NCBI RefSeq assembly: GCF_000378125.1
Contig: NZ_KB899241.1
Location: 285,652-349,651 of the forward strand
Reading direction: 5' to 3'
Length of the DNA stretch: 64,000 nucleotides
From: Rudaea cellulosilytica DSM 22992
GTDB lineage: Bacteria; Pseudomonadota; Gammaproteobacteria; Xanthomonadales; Rhodanobacteraceae
Below are positions 46,617 through 56,691 of this stretch, piece after piece. Position numbers and translations under genes: made by a program. The first letter of the stretch is position 1. Every line of letters starts with the position of its first letter. The notes under the pieces were generated by a model that saw only the letters and a list, made by a program, of their open reading frames with translations, searched no databases and had not been told where the DNA came from.

Positions 46617-46977
46617 TGTCGAGCTCCTCGATCAGCCGCCTGAGTTCGGCGAGATCCTTCTTGCTCAACTTGCCCGCTTCGGAAAAATGCGCGACCAGCG
46701 GTGCAACGCGGCCACCGAACAGGCGGTCGATCAAGCCCTTGCTTTCGGTGTGCACATAGTCCTCGCGCTTGAGCCGGGCGCTGTAGAGATAGCGCTTGCC
46801 GTCGCGTGTGGCGCTGATCGCGCGCTTGCCGAGCAGGCGGTTGAGCAGGGTCTTGATCGTCGCCTCCCGCCAGTCGCTGCTGCTGGCCAACGCGGCGACC
46901 ACGTCCTCTGCGCTCATCGGCACGCGACTGCGCCAGAGCACGTCCATCACCACGCTTTCGGCATCGCTGATCGGCAT
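46606..46977 (-). CDS. BlaI/MecI-family transcriptional repressor
   Basis: A 123-residue winged-helix protein. It opens PISDAESVVMDVLWRSRVPMSAEDVVAAL, the standard Penicillinase_R start, and continues WREATIKTLLNRLLGKRAISATRDGKRYLYSA. The C-terminal helices should dimerise. BlaI-type repressors are cut by their M56 partner, here encoded next with an 11-base overlap. Two TTAC-N4-GTAA dyads lie just upstream of its start. The target genes probably include its own operon. Confidence 0.92.
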   Translation of the reverse strand: MPISDAESVVMDVLWRSRVPMSAEDVVAALASSSDWREATIKTLLNRLLGKRAISATRDGKRYLYSARLKREDYVHTESKGLIDRLFGGRVAPLVAHFSEAGKLSKKDLAELRRLIEELDNDA

Positions 46978-46987
46978 CGCACACTCC

Positions 46988-47027
46988 AATTACGACCGTA
47001 ATTGATTGATAGATTACAGACGTAAAT
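46988..47027. promoter_or_regulatory. Tandem dyad operator for the BlaI-type repressor
   Basis: Two dyads of the form TTAC-N4-GTAA, centred at about 46995.5 and 47019.5, 24 bp apart. The first has perfect 7-bp arms (AATTACG AC CGTAATT). They lie 11 bases upstream of the BlaI-type start codon and in the divergent gap shared with the Nudix gene, so both directions could be regulated. Assignment to this repressor is by position and symmetry. Confidence 0.6.
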
Positions 47028-47097
47028 GAAGAAGTCAAGTGCCGACGCAACAGCGGCGGCGCGGTTACAATTTACGCGCCGCTACAGGAAAGCATCC

Positions 47098-47586
47098 ATG
47101 CCATACACACCCATCCTCGCCACGCTTGGCTATGTGCTCTCGCCCGACCGCAAGCGCGTGCTGATGATCCACCGCAACATGCGCGAAGGCGATCATCATC
47201 TCGGCAAGTACAACGGCCTCGGCGGCAAGCTCGAGGCGAACGAGGATGTCGTCGCCGGCATGCGCCGCGAGATCATGGAAGAAGCAGGAATCGATTGCCT
47301 CGCCATGGACTTGCGCGGCACGATCAGCTGGCCCGGCTTCGGCAAGCACGGCGAGGACTGGTTTGGCTTCGTCTTCGTAATCACGCGCTATGCGGGCTCG
47401 CCGCTGGAGCACAACGCCGAAGGCACGCTCGAGTGGGTGGAGACGGAAAAGATTCTCGACCTGCCGCTATGGGAGGGCGACCGCCATTTCCTGCCGCTGG
47501 TGTTCGACGCCGATCCGCGCGCATTCCATGGCGTGATGCCTTATCGCGACGGCAGGATGGTGAGCTGGACAGTCAGCCGCGTCTGA
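47098..47586 (+). CDS. Nudix hydrolase (8-oxo-dGTP diphosphatase-like)
   Basis: A 162-residue protein. The Nudix box GGKLEANEDVVAGMRREIMEEAGI fits GX5EX7REUXEEXGU. The opening ATLGYVLSPDRKRVLMIHRN and the LGKYNGLGGK lead-in are as in the MTH1/MutT-like 8-oxo-dGTPase branch. It would remove oxidised nucleotides. A CAGGAA site precedes the ATG. It is divergent from the BlaI-type gene, with the dyad operator between them. Confidence 0.9.
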   Translation: MPYTPILATLGYVLSPDRKRVLMIHRNMREGDHHLGKYNGLGGKLEANEDVVAGMRREIMEEAGIDCLAMDLRGTISWPGFGKHGEDWFGFVFVITRYAGSPLEHNAEGTLEWVETEKILDLPLWEGDRHFLPLVFDADPRAFHGVMPYRDGRMVSWTVSRV

Positions 47587-47601
47587 CCGAGTCGATGTCG
47601 G

Positions 47602-47629
47602 GCCCCTTCGCCGCCGACGGCGAAGGGGC
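47602..47629. terminator. Strong hairpin between the Nudix and transketolase genes
   Basis: A perfect 12-bp stem, GCCCCTTCGCCG, loop CCGA, CGGCGAAGGGGC. It lies between two convergent stops (47586 and 47637) and can serve both strands, although neither side has a long T tract. Confidence 0.7.
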
Positions 47630-47636
47630 GAAAGCC

Positions 47637-49634
47637 TCACTTCAGGTTCTTCACCGCATCGGCCACCGCGGTCGCGGTGATGTCGAAGTAGGTGAACAAT
47701 TGCTCGGCCGGCGCCGACGCGCCGAAACGGTCGAGACCAACCACCGCACCATCGAGTCCGACATACTTGCGCCAGTACGCGGTTACGCCCGCCTCGACTG
47801 CGACGCGTTTGCGACACCACGACGGCAGCACGCCCTCGCGGTAGGCCAGCGGTTGACGATCGAACACCTCGGCGCACGGCATCGACACGACGCGTACGGC
47901 AACTCCCTGCTGTTCGAGCATGCGCATTGCCTCCATCGCGAGGCCGACTTCCGAACCTGTGGCGATGATGATCGCATCGAATTTCGCGCTGGCCGGGTCG
48001 CTGAGCACATAGCCGCCGAGTTCGATCAGGCCAAGCTGTTCGTCGCTGCGCGACTGGTGCGGCAGGTTCTGGCGCGAGAAGATCAGGCAATCCGGACCTT
48101 CCTTGCGTTCGATCGCTGCCTTCCACGCGACCGCGCTCTCGACCGCGTCACACGGGCGCCAGACATGGTTGTTCGGAATCAGGCGCAGCGAGGCGATATG
48201 CTCGACCGGCTGATGGGTCGGGCCGTCCTCGCCGAGGCCGATCGAGTCGTGCGTGTAGACGTGGATCGCACGCGTCGGAACCAGCGCCGACATGCGCACC
48301 GCGTTGCGTGCGTAATCGGAGAACACGAGGAAGGTGGCATCGTAAGGAATGAAGCCGCCGTACAGCGCGAGGCCATTGCTGATCGCGGTCATCCCGAACT
48401 CGCGCACGCCGTAATGCACGTAGTTGGCTTTGGCGTCGTTCGACTGGACGTCCTTCGAGCCCTTCCAGATCGTCAGGTTCGACGGCGCGAGGTCGGCCGA
48501 GCCGCCGATCAGTTCGGGCAGCAAAGGGCCGTAGGCATCGAGCGACATCTGCGAGGCCTTGCGCGAGGCGACGATCGGGCCTTCCTTCTGCAGCTTGGCG
48601 ATGAATGCGTCGGCCTGCACGTGGAAATCGGGCGGCAGTTCGCCGCTGACGCGACGTTCGAACTCGGCCGCAAGCTCGGGGTACGTTTTTTTATACTTCG
48701 CGAATTTTTCGTTCCAGGTCGCCTCGCGCTCAGCCCCAGCTTTCTTGGTGTCCCAGCCCGCATAGATCTCGTCGGGCACGACGAACGGCGGATAATTCCA
48801 ACCGAGCGTCTTGCGCGCGGCAGCCACTTCGTCCTTGCCCAGCGCAGCACCGTGCGCCGACTCGGTGCCCTGCTTGTTCGGCGCACCGAAGCCGATGATC
48901 GTCTTGCAGATGATCAGCGTCGGCTTGTTCTCGTTCTCCTGCGCGCTGATGATCGCGGCCTTGACCGCGTCAGCATCGTGTCCATCGATCGGACCGATCA
49001 CCTGCCAGCCGTAGGCCTCAAAGCGCTTGTGCGTGTCATCGGTGAACCAACCGTGCACCTCGCCGTCGATCGAAATGCCATTGTCGTCGTAGAACGCGAT
49101 GAGCTTGCCGAGCTGCCAAGTGCCGGCAAGCGAGCAGACCTCGTGCGAGATACCTTCCATGAGGCAGCCATCGCCGAGGAAAACGTAGGTGCGATTGTCG
49201 ACGAGCTTGATGTCGGCCTGATTGAAGCGCGCCGCGAGTACTTTCTCGGCAAGGGCGAAACCGACTGCATTCGCGAGGCCTTGGCCCAACGGCCCGGTCG
49301 TCGTCTCGATGCCGGGAAATTCGCTCGCCTCGGGATGTCCCGCCGTCTTCGAATGCAACTGGCGGAATTTTTTCAGCTGGTCGATCGGCAGACCGTAACC
49401 GGTCAAGTGCAGCAGCGAGTAGAGCAGCATCGAGCCGTGGCCATTCGAGAGCACGAAACGATCGCGCCCCGGCCATTTCGGATTGGCCGGATTGTGCTTG
49501 AGGAAATCAACCCATAGCACCTGCGCGATGTCGGCCATGCCCATCGGCATGCCCGGATGCCCGGACTTGGCGGCTTCGACCGCGTCCATACTCAACGCAC
49601 GAATTGCGTTGGCCAGCTCTTTGCGACTTGGCAT
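47637..49634 (-). CDS. tkt: Transketolase
   Basis: A 665-residue enzyme of normal length. The N-terminal part has [25 protein letters not shown] and the thiamine diphosphate motif [18 protein letters not shown] through [11 protein letters not shown]. The middle and C-terminal parts have [17 protein letters not shown] and [19 protein letters not shown]. It transfers two-carbon units in the pentose phosphate pathway. The frame runs far upstream, but the family N-terminus [12 protein letters not shown] fixes the start at 49634. It is divergent from the permease gene. Confidence 0.97.
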   Translation of the reverse strand: MPSRKELANAIRALSMDAVEAAKSGHPGMPMGMADIAQVLWVDFLKHNPANPKWPGRDRFVLSNGHGSMLLYSLLHLTGYGLPIDQLKKFRQLHSKTAGHPEASEFPGIETTTGPLGQGLANAVGFALAEKVLAARFNQADIKLVDNRTYVFLGDGCLMEGISHEVCSLAGTWQLGKLIAFYDDNGISIDGEVHGWFTDDTHKRFEAYGWQVIGPIDGHDADAVKAAIISAQENENKPTLIICKTIIGFGAPNKQGTESAHGAALGKDEVAAARKTLGWNYPPFVVPDEIYAGWDTKKAGAEREATWNEKFAKYKKTYPELAAEFERRVSGELPPDFHVQADAFIAKLQKEGPIVASRKASQMSLDAYGPLLPELIGGSADLAPSNLTIWKGSKDVQSNDAKANYVHYGVREFGMTAISNGLALYGGFIPYDATFLVFSDYARNAVRMSALVPTRAIHVYTHDSIGLGEDGPTHQPVEHIASLRLIPNNHVWRPCDAVESAVAWKAAIERKEGPDCLIFSRQNLPHQSRSDEQLGLIELGGYVLSDPASAKFDAIIIATGSEVGLAMEAMRMLEQQGVAVRVVSMPCAEVFDRQPLAYREGVLPSWCRKRVAVEAGVTAYWRKYVGLDGAVVGLDRFGASAPAEQLFTYFDITATAVADAVKNLK

Positions 49635-49781
49635 TCTGTCTACCCTGGGTAAAATCATATTGTCGCGTACTTGCGCCGGCTTGTCGCGGGATTCACCTGC
49701 GGCAGGGTTTGCCCGATGTGCCGACTTCGGCCAGAATCGCCGAACATCTTGCGCGCACGCCGCGCCTCTACGGGAATTCCC

Positions 49782-51434
49782 ATGCAACAAAACAAGGCGA
49801 TTCGCCGCGAAGTGGGTGCGTTCGCGCTGATGCTGACCGGCCTCGGCTCGATCATCGGCTCGGGCTGGCTGTTCGGCGCCTGGCGCGCGGCCGGACTGGC
49901 CGGCCCGGGCGCGGTCTGGGCCTGGGTGATCGGCGCGGTCGTGATCACGACGATCGCGCTGACTTACGCCGAGCTCGGCGCGATGTTCCCCGAGTCGGGC
50001 GGCATGGTGCGCATGAGCCAGTATTCGCACGGTTCGCTGGTCGGCTTCATCGGCGCTTGGGCAAATTGGATTGCCATCGTCTCGGTGATTCCGGTCGAAG
50101 CCGAGGCTTCGGTGCAGTACATGGCCTCGTGGCCGTGGCAATGGGCGCAGGACCTGTACATGCACCTGCCCGACGGCCACGGCGAGCTGACGCCGCCTGG
50201 CATCGCGATCGCCGCCGTTCTGGTAATTGTATACTTTCTGCTGAACTACTGGAGCGTGAAGCTGTTCGCGCGCTCGAACAGCGCGATCACCGTGTTCAAG
50301 CTCGTCGTGCCCGCGCTTACCGGCGTCGCCCTGATCGCCAGCGGCTTTCACTCTGAGAACTTCAGCGTCGGCATCGACGGCAGCGGCCATACGATCGACT
50401 TCGCCGCCGTGCTGACCGCGGTCGCGACCGCCGGCATCGTGTTCAGCTTCAATGGCTTCCAGAGCCCGGTCAACCTCGCCGGCGAGGCGCGCAATCCGGA
50501 GCGCAGCATTCCGTTCGCGATCTTCGGCTCGATCGCGCTGGCGACAGTCGTCTACCTGTTGCTGCAGATCGCCTATCTCGGCTCGGTGCCGCCCGATCTG
50601 CTCGCCAAAGCCGGCTGGAAGGGCATCGATTTCCGCTCGCCGTTCGCCGAACTCGCGTTGCTTGTCAATCTCAACTGGCTGGCGATGCTGCTCTACGCCG
50701 ATGCCTTCATCAGCCCGAGCGGCACCGGCATCACCTACACCGCGACGACCGCGCGCATGCTTTTCGGCATGCAGAAGAACGGCACGATGCCCGAGGCGTT
50801 CGGTCGCGTGCATCCGGTCTGGGGCATCCCGCGCGCTGCGATGTGGTTCAACCTCGGCGTGTCCTACCTGTTCCTGTTCTTCTTCCGCGGCTGGGGTACG
50901 CTCGCGGCGGTGATCTCGGTGGCGACGATCATCTCGTACATGACCGGCCCGGTCAGCGCGATGACCCTGCGCCGCACCGCGCCGGAACTGCACCGGCCGC
51001 TGCACATGTCGGCGCTGCCGATCTTCGCCCTGCTCGCATTCGTGTTCTCGACCGAACTGCTGTACTGGGCGAAGTGGCCGCTGACCGGCGAGATCATCCT
51101 GCTCATCGTGGTCGCGCTGCCGTGGTATTTCTACTACCAGGCGAAAAACGGCTGGCGCGATTTCCGCCGCCAGCTCGACGGCGCATGGTGGCTGATCTGC
51201 TACCTGCCCGCGATCGCGCTCGTCTCCTGGGGCGGCAGCACGCGCTTCGGTGGCCACGGCTACCTGCCCTACGGCTGGGACCTCGTCGTCGTCGCGCTCG
51301 TCGGCGCCGCATTCTACTTCTGGGGTCTCAAGTGCGGCTGGCGTACACCCGACGTCGAGCAGAACAGCGCTCAGGCGGCACGCGATAGGGCTGCGCCTGA
51401 AGCACTGACGGCGACGACTGCTTCCGCCGGCTAA
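49782..51434 (+). CDS. APC-family amino acid permease
   Basis: A 550-residue protein with about 12-14 membrane segments. The first helix has the APC substrate loop [17 protein letters not shown], followed by [16 protein letters not shown] and the [27 protein letters not shown] stretch, all typical of the family. It probably imports an amino acid or polyamine; the substrate is not predictable. The start at 49782 follows CGGGA. The stop overlaps the convergent small gene by 4 bases. Confidence 0.92.
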   Translation: MQQNKAIRREVGAFALMLTGLGSIIGSGWLFGAWRAAGLAGPGAVWAWVIGAVVITTIALTYAELGAMFPESGGMVRMSQYSHGSLVGFIGAWANWIAIVSVIPVEAEASVQYMASWPWQWAQDLYMHLPDGHGELTPPGIAIAAVLVIVYFLLNYWSVKLFARSNSAITVFKLVVPALTGVALIASGFHSENFSVGIDGSGHTIDFAAVLTAVATAGIVFSFNGFQSPVNLAGEARNPERSIPFAIFGSIALATVVYLLLQIAYLGSVPPDLLAKAGWKGIDFRSPFAELALLVNLNWLAMLLYADAFISPSGTGITYTATTARMLFGMQKNGTMPEAFGRVHPVWGIPRAAMWFNLGVSYLFLFFFRGWGTLAAVISVATIISYMTGPVSAMTLRRTAPELHRPLHMSALPIFALLAFVFSTELLYWAKWPLTGEIILLIVVALPWYFYYQAKNGWRDFRRQLDGAWWLICYLPAIALVSWGGSTRFGGHGYLPYGWDLVVVALVGAAFYFWGLKCGWRTPDVEQNSAQAARDRAAPEALTATTASAG

Positions 51435-51775
51435 GGTTGTGCCGCGAGCAGGAGATCCTCGCCCGCTCGATAGGCGTGTAATTTGCAAACATTGAAGTCG
51501 CGGTACACGACGCTGCGTCCATCCGCGAAACCGATGCGCAGATCGCGCCGGCAGTTGCCGTCGCCCATGCGCACCACAACGGTGGTGGTATTGCCGGCGT
51601 CCCCGAAAGGCTGGCTTCTAATCGGCGCCGGACGAAAGCGATCGCTGCCGCGCCCGGCAATCTCGAACGAAGTGATGCGGCTTGGCGTGGCGACGAGATC
51701 GAGGTAGTAGGCGACGTCAGCCAGAGCGACGTTCGACAGCCCAGCGAGCAACGCGGCGAGAAAAAACTTGTGCAT
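51431..51775 (-). CDS. Small exported protein of unknown function
   Basis: A 114-residue protein with a signal peptide ([19 protein letters not shown]). The mature part is beta-rich with two cysteines (NCRRDL and NVCKLHAY), which could form a disulfide. I do not recognise the family. It converges on the APC permease gene, sharing the bases CTAA at the stops. Confidence 0.65.
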   Translation of the reverse strand: MHKFFLAALLAGLSNVALADVAYYLDLVATPSRITSFEIAGRGSDRFRPAPIRSQPFGDAGNTTTVVVRMGDGNCRRDLRIGFADGRSVVYRDFNVCKLHAYRAGEDLLLAAQP

Positions 51776-51827
51776 GACCTGCTCCGATTCGTGGACGGAA
51801 GGCGGAATTGCGGCAAGCCGAACCCGT

Positions 51828-51851
51828 CGGCATCGTTCGATGCCGTTTTTT
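51828..51851 (+). terminator. Intrinsic terminator, plus strand
   Basis: CGGCATC, loop GTTC, GATGCCG, then six T residues. It lies about 400 bases after the APC permease, just upstream of the small exported protein gene, and may end permease read-through transcripts. Confidence 0.65.
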
Positions 51852-51983
51852 CTGCAGACGAGTGACTGCCGCCAGATCAGATGCCGTGACGGTGAAATTG
51901 GTTGCCATGTTTCGGCTTCAGCGAAGCCCTAGTCGGGATGAATCGAAATAGCGAATGCCGATGGTTTCGGCGTCGGACCGGAC

Positions 51984-53747
51984 TCAGTGCAGTGTTTGCA
52001 CCGATTCGTCCGATCGCTTCGTCGCAAACGGATACAGCGGTGGCAGCGCTGACTGCGTTTTCCCTGCGGGCGTCACAATGAAGGCAAGGCCGTCGCGGAA
52101 TGCCGCAGCGACACGAGCACCATCGCACGGTTGCGGGTTCGCCGCATAGAGATGGCGCTCAACTTCGATCGAGGCGGCACGCTGCGTTGCATCGAGCGTA
52201 TGCGCGAGTTCGCCAAGCGTGCGCGCGTCACTGCCTTCAGCGTGCGCCCAGGCGATCAATGCGCGTGCGATCGCCGGCGCGTCGCTGCGCTTGCATGCAC
52301 CGATGAAAGCCGAGCGAGCCGTGCTCGCGTTCGCGCCGGCGCGTACATCCGATGTGGGGACCGGCCCCGCATCGGCCGCCAGGCGCCGCCGTGCCACGAC
52401 CGAAGCCGACCATGCCACCACGGTCAGCAACCAAAGGCCGGCCGCGACCAGCGCGAGGTTGCGCCACGGTGCCCCGGCACCGCTTCCGGGCTCTGCCTTC
52501 GGCGAAACCGGCGCAGTCGTCGGCGCAATACTTTGTATATTTGTGGAATTTGTCGCCGGAGACGCCGCGGACGTGGCAGCGCCAGCGGCAACGGCGACAT
52601 TGACGGCCTGCGCAGCCACGTCGGCGCTTGCGGCACGATCATGCGCGACATCCCACCAGGCGAGGCTCAGCGCCGGCAGCGTCAGCGTGCCGGCACGGTT
52701 GGGCACGATCGCGAACTTGCGCGTGCGCTCGCCGTATTGCCAGGCGCCGTCGTCGCGGTTGACCGTGGTTTCCTTGTCGGGATAGACGTCGGCGCCCTCG
52801 ATCTTCGGCAGTTTCAGTTCGGGCAACTGTTCGAAGCCAAGTCCCTGCGCCTTCAAATGCAAGGTCAACGTCAACGGCTCGCCGACGCGCGCCTGCGTGC
52901 TCGCATCGATGCCGTCCGCGCTCAGAGTGAGCGATTGCGCGGGCAGCCAAGCGTCGCTGCCCGAGTTCGCGGGACGCGGGCGCACCTGCAGCGTCGCACC
53001 GGGCACGCGCGCGGTGACACTGCGACCACGCGTGAAGAAGCTATTGACGTCGTTCGGGTTGACCGCGTGGCCACGAAACAGGATCGGCTCGATCGCGGCC
53101 GCTCCACTTTTCTCCACCGTCAGCGCGTAGTGGCGTTCGAGCACGCGGTAGCGACGACCTTCCACATCCGCGGTGTAGCTCGCGTCCTGGCCGAGCTTGC
53201 GCGCGTTGATGCCGTCGCCATGCGGATCCTCAAGGTTGCCGTCGGTCAGGTTGAGCGCGAAGAAAAGCTTGACCGTGACGCGCACTTGCTGCTGCACATA
53301 AGGTGACTTCGGCTCGACTTCGAGGTCGAGGAACAGGTCATCGCCGGCCTTGCCCGACGTGGAGCTCGCGGGGCTGACCGTCAGCGTCAACGGTTGCGTC
53401 TGCGCGCCGGCGACGGCTAGGGCCGGAATCGTCAGCGTCCCAGCATGCTTGGGTTCGAGCCCGACGGCCCAAAGCAGCTTGGAGCTGGCCGCGCCGTTGA
53501 CGATGTTCATCGACGTCGAGCTCTGCGTGCCGAGCAGGGTGAAGTCCTGCTGCAGCACGTTGAAGTCAGGCTGTGCCGCGCCGGCGTTGTCGCTGACCTC
53601 GACGTTGAGCGTGACCGTCTCGCCGAGCTGCATGCTGTTGCGATCGAGCCACGCGCGCACCTGGGCGGCGTGGGCGTTGATGCCGGTGAGCAGCGCGAAC
53701 AGCATCGCCACGATTCGCGCTGCTTTGCTCGACATGATTTTCTTCAT
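51984..53747 (-). CDS. batD: BatD-like membrane protein
   Basis: A 587-residue protein with a signal peptide (residues about 8-26), a series of immunoglobulin-like beta domains (VRAWLDRNSMQLGETVTLNVEV, PRPANSGSDAWLPAQSLTLSADGIDA), one membrane helix near residue 450 (WRNLALVAAGLWLLTVVAWSASVV) and a cytoplasmic helical tail. This is the BatD (oxygen tolerance) layout. It is the last gene of the Bat operon and overlaps the BatB/C gene by 4 bases. Confidence 0.9.
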   Translation of the reverse strand: MKKIMSSKAARIVAMLFALLTGINAHAAQVRAWLDRNSMQLGETVTLNVEVSDNAGAAQPDFNVLQQDFTLLGTQSSTSMNIVNGAASSKLLWAVGLEPKHAGTLTIPALAVAGAQTQPLTLTVSPASSTSGKAGDDLFLDLEVEPKSPYVQQQVRVTVKLFFALNLTDGNLEDPHGDGINARKLGQDASYTADVEGRRYRVLERHYALTVEKSGAAAIEPILFRGHAVNPNDVNSFFTRGRSVTARVPGATLQVRPRPANSGSDAWLPAQSLTLSADGIDASTQARVGEPLTLTLHLKAQGLGFEQLPELKLPKIEGADVYPDKETTVNRDDGAWQYGERTRKFAIVPNRAGTLTLPALSLAWWDVAHDRAASADVAAQAVNVAVAAGAATSAASPATNSTNIQSIAPTTAPVSPKAEPGSGAGAPWRNLALVAAGLWLLTVVAWSASVVARRRLAADAGPVPTSDVRAGANASTARSAFIGACKRSDAPAIARALIAWAHAEGSDARTLGELAHTLDATQRAASIEVERHLYAANPQPCDGARVAAAFRDGLAFIVTPAGKTQSALPPLYPFATKRSDESVQTLH

Positions 53748-55672
53748 TGCGATTCGTCCTGCGCCGCGCCTTGCTGGCGGCGTTGATGTTCGAGCTGGAA
53801 CTTGCGCCGCAGCAGGCCGCCCGGATCGTCGGGCACGCGCTGCAGCCATTGCTCGACGGCCTGGTCCTTTTCGCTGCGCGCTTCGCCTTCACGCGCGCCG
53901 AGGCGTACGGGCTGCGGGTTCTTGCCGTCGTCGGCCTTCTGGTCCAACGCCTTGTCGATGCTCTGCTGGAATTTCTCCTGCGACTCCTTGCCGGCCTCGC
54001 TGCCTTGTGCAGGCGTGTTCTTTTCCGCGCCGGGCTTGTCGCGTCCGTTCGCGGACTTGTCCTGTTGCTGCGAATCCTGCGGCTTGCCGTCTTGCTCGCT
54101 GCTGCCCTTGTCGTCCTTGCCCTGATCCTTCGACTCTTTCTTCTCGCCGCTGTCGTCACCTTGCTGATCGCCCTTGCCGTCCTTCGAATCCTTCGAGTCC
54201 TGCGGCTGGTCGTTGCCCGGCTGTTGTTGCTTGTTGCCCTGATGGTCCTGCGAACCTTTCTGCTGCTGATCCTGTTTCTGCTGTTGTTGCTTCTTGAGGA
54301 AATCCTCGACTGCCTTCTTGTTCGCCTTGGCGTCGTCCATGTCCGGCGCATGCTTGAGCGCTTCGTCATAGGCGGCGATTGCCTCGGGAAGCTTGCCTTG
54401 CTTCGCCAGCGCGTTGCCGCGGTTGTACGACACGTCGGCGGAATCCTTCTGCGCGGCGGCCGCGGCGAAATCCGTCGTCGCCGCGACAAAGTCGCCCGCG
54501 CGATACGCCGCGCTGCCACGCAACTCGGGATTCTTGGCCAACGCCTGCGCTTCTTTCGCATTGCCCGCGTCGAGCTGCGTTTGCGCCTGCTGGTCGGCGC
54601 GCTGCCACAAGTCGGTCCACACGTTCGCTTCGGCGCGCTGCGGTTGCGCGAGCAATACAAGCGGCAGCAGCACCAGCCAGCCGCGACGAAAACCGAGCGC
54701 GGCAAGCGGCAGCAGCGCGAGCAGCAGCCACGGCCCGCGATCGAGGAAGCGCGCGCTCTGCACTTCGACGCCGGCCGCATCCTTCGCCGCTTCGCTGCCC
54801 GATGCGAGCACACCGAGCAGCGCATCGAGATCACCCGCGTCGTTGCGATATTCTGCGTAGCGTCCGCCGCCCGCCTGCGCGAGCGCGGCCAGCGCCGGGC
54901 CGTCGAGCTTGGGCAGCACGATGTTTCCGGTCCTGTCCTTGAGGAAGCCGCCGTCGCCGAGCGCGATCGGGGCACCTTGCGCGCTGCCGATGCCGAGCAC
55001 CGACACGTGCATGCCGGCGCTGCGCGCACGCGCGGCCGCTGCATCGGCGCCGTCGCCCACACCGTCGGCGAGCAAGACGATTTCGCCTTCGCGCAGGCCG
55101 GCCTGATGGATCAGCTTGACGCCAAGGTCGATGGCACGGCCGGTGTCGTTGCCCGGCGCCGGCATCACCGACGGATCGAGCGAATCGACGAGGCTGGCGA
55201 CCGTGTTCGCATCGTCGGTCAGCGGCGCGACGACGAAGGCATCGCCGGCGTAGGCGATCAGCGCTACCTGCGCATCGCCCGAGCGTTTCAAGATGTCGGC
55301 GATCTTGTAACGCGCGCGCTCGAAACGGCTCGGCTTCACGTCCTGCGCGGCCATCGTGGCCGACAACTCGAGCGCGATCACGCGCGCGGCCTGGTTCTTG
55401 TACAGCGGCTGCGGCAGGCGCTCCCATGCCGGCCCCGCGAGCGCGAGGCTTGCGATCACAAGCGCGGCGAGCGCAAGCCACACCGGCCCACGCGCAGGCG
55501 CCGCGTCCGCATTGCGCACGAGCAGATGTTCGAGCAGATGCGCGTCGACCGCGCCACGCCACGCCTGCGCGTCGCCGGCCGCCGACTTCAGCACGCGCCA
55601 GAGCAGCGGCAGCGCGAACAGCAACAGCAGCCACGCCGGGCGCAGGAAGTGGAAATCGTGCAGCGCGTTCAC
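53744..55672 (-). CDS. BatB-BatC fusion: VWA domain plus TPR and low-complexity tail
   Basis: A 642-residue protein. Two N-terminal membrane segments precede a von Willebrand A domain (VIALELSATMAAQDVKPSRFERARYKI). The MIDAS motif here reads LELSATM instead of the usual DxSxS, so metal binding may be altered. After two more membrane segments (near 300-335) come TPRs (LPEAIAAYDEALKHAPD), then about 140 residues rich in Gln, Asp, Lys and Ser, and a final PDDPGGLLRRKF typical of BatC. In many genomes BatB and BatC are separate. The start is GTG, overlapping batA by 4 bases. Confidence 0.9.
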   Translation of the reverse strand: MNALHDFHFLRPAWLLLLFALPLLWRVLKSAAGDAQAWRGAVDAHLLEHLLVRNADAAPARGPVWLALAALVIASLALAGPAWERLPQPLYKNQAARVIALELSATMAAQDVKPSRFERARYKIADILKRSGDAQVALIAYAGDAFVVAPLTDDANTVASLVDSLDPSVMPAPGNDTGRAIDLGVKLIHQAGLREGEIVLLADGVGDGADAAAARARSAGMHVSVLGIGSAQGAPIALGDGGFLKDRTGNIVLPKLDGPALAALAQAGGGRYAEYRNDAGDLDALLGVLASGSEAAKDAAGVEVQSARFLDRGPWLLLALLPLAALGFRRGWLVLLPLVLLAQPQRAEANVWTDLWQRADQQAQTQLDAGNAKEAQALAKNPELRGSAAYRAGDFVAATTDFAAAAAQKDSADVSYNRGNALAKQGKLPEAIAAYDEALKHAPDMDDAKANKKAVEDFLKKQQQQKQDQQQKGSQDHQGNKQQQPGNDQPQDSKDSKDGKGDQQGDDSGEKKESKDQGKDDKGSSEQDGKPQDSQQQDKSANGRDKPGAEKNTPAQGSEAGKESQEKFQQSIDKALDQKADDGKNPQPVRLGAREGEARSEKDQAVEQWLQRVPDDPGGLLRRKFQLEHQRRQQGAAQDESQ

Positions 55673-56691
55673 GAGGCGGCCTCGCGGGTACGCGCGAGGC
55701 GCGGTTGGCGCAGCGACGCAGCAAGCGGCGCGAATGCGCCGAGTAACGCGAGCAACACCGCGGCGCCCAGCGGCCAGAAAAACCACTCGTCGATCGGACG
55801 GAACTGCTGGCCCTTGTCGACGCCGGGTTCGAGCTTGTCGATGTCGCGATAGATCTGCGCAAGCTCTGCCGTGTCGCGCGCGCGGAAGTAACGCCCGCCG
55901 GTTTTTTCCGCCATGTCTGCGAGCATCTTCTCGTCGATCTCGGCCGAAGGATTAACCACGCGACTGCCGAAGAAACCGTCATTGATGCGCATCGCCTCGG
56001 CGCCGATGCCGATGGTATAGATTTTCACTTTTTCCGCGACCGCGAGATCGATCGCCTTGGCTGGGTCGAGCTCGCCCGCGTCGTTGACACCGTCGGTGAG
56101 CAGAATCGCAACGCGCCGATCCTCCGGACGCTCGCGCAGGCGCTTGACCGCGAGCCCGACCGCGTCGCCTATCGCCGTCTCGCGACCCGGCAGGCCGACC
56201 GCCGACTCGGCGAGCTGCTTGCCGACCGTGCCGCGATCGAAGGTCAGCGGCGTGAGCAGATAAGCCTGGCTGCCGAACACGATCAGGCCGAGACGATCGC
56301 CGACGCGGCGCTTGATGAAATCCCCCGCGATCGCCTTGACCGCGCCGTAGCGCGTGACCTCCTGACCGCCGATGCGCATGTCGGGCGTATCCATGCTGCC
56401 CGAGGCGTCGACCATCAGCATCAGATCGCGGCCGCTGCGTTCGAGATCGATCGGCTCGCCGATCCACTGCGGCCGCGCTGCCGCGGCGACGAGCAGCACC
56501 CATACGAGCCATGCGAGCCAGCGCTTCCATGGCGCGACCGGATTCGCGCCACCGGCGAGATCGAAATCGGAGAGCGCGATCGGCAGGCGCAGCGCGGTGC
56601 CCACCTCGGCCAATGCCGGCTTCAGCGTGCGCGCGACGAGCCACGGCAACGGCAGCAGCACGAACAGCCAGGGCCACGCGAACTCAAACAT
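55669..56691 (-). CDS. batA: BatA-like VWA-domain membrane protein
   Basis: A 340-residue protein. An N-terminal helix (MFEFAWPWLFVLLPLPWLVA) and a second near residue 60 precede a von Willebrand A domain with an intact MIDAS start, MLMVDASGSMDTPDM (DxSxS), and VAILLTDGVNDAGELDP. A C-terminal helix (WFFWPLGAAVLLALLGAF) anchors it. BatA and BatB are thought to act together with a MoxR ATPase. It overlaps its neighbours by 4 and 8 bases, a tightly coupled operon. Confidence 0.92.
   Translation of the reverse strand: MFEFAWPWLFVLLPLPWLVARTLKPALAEVGTALRLPIALSDFDLAGGANPVAPWKRWLAWLVWVLLVAAAARPQWIGEPIDLERSGRDLMLMVDASGSMDTPDMRIGGQEVTRYGAVKAIAGDFIKRRVGDRLGLIVFGSQAYLLTPLTFDRGTVGKQLAESAVGLPGRETAIGDAVGLAVKRLRERPEDRRVAILLTDGVNDAGELDPAKAIDLAVAEKVKIYTIGIGAEAMRINDGFFGSRVVNPSAEIDEKMLADMAEKTGGRYFRARDTAELAQIYRDIDKLEPGVDKGQQFRPIDEWFFWPLGAAVLLALLGAFAPLAASLRQPRLARTREAAS

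Noticed and set aside
54169-54300. Tandem repeat or microsatellite in the BatB/C gene
   Set aside because: The Gln/Lys/Asp-rich stretch is low complexity at protein level, but its codons vary and no regular DNA repeat unit is seen.
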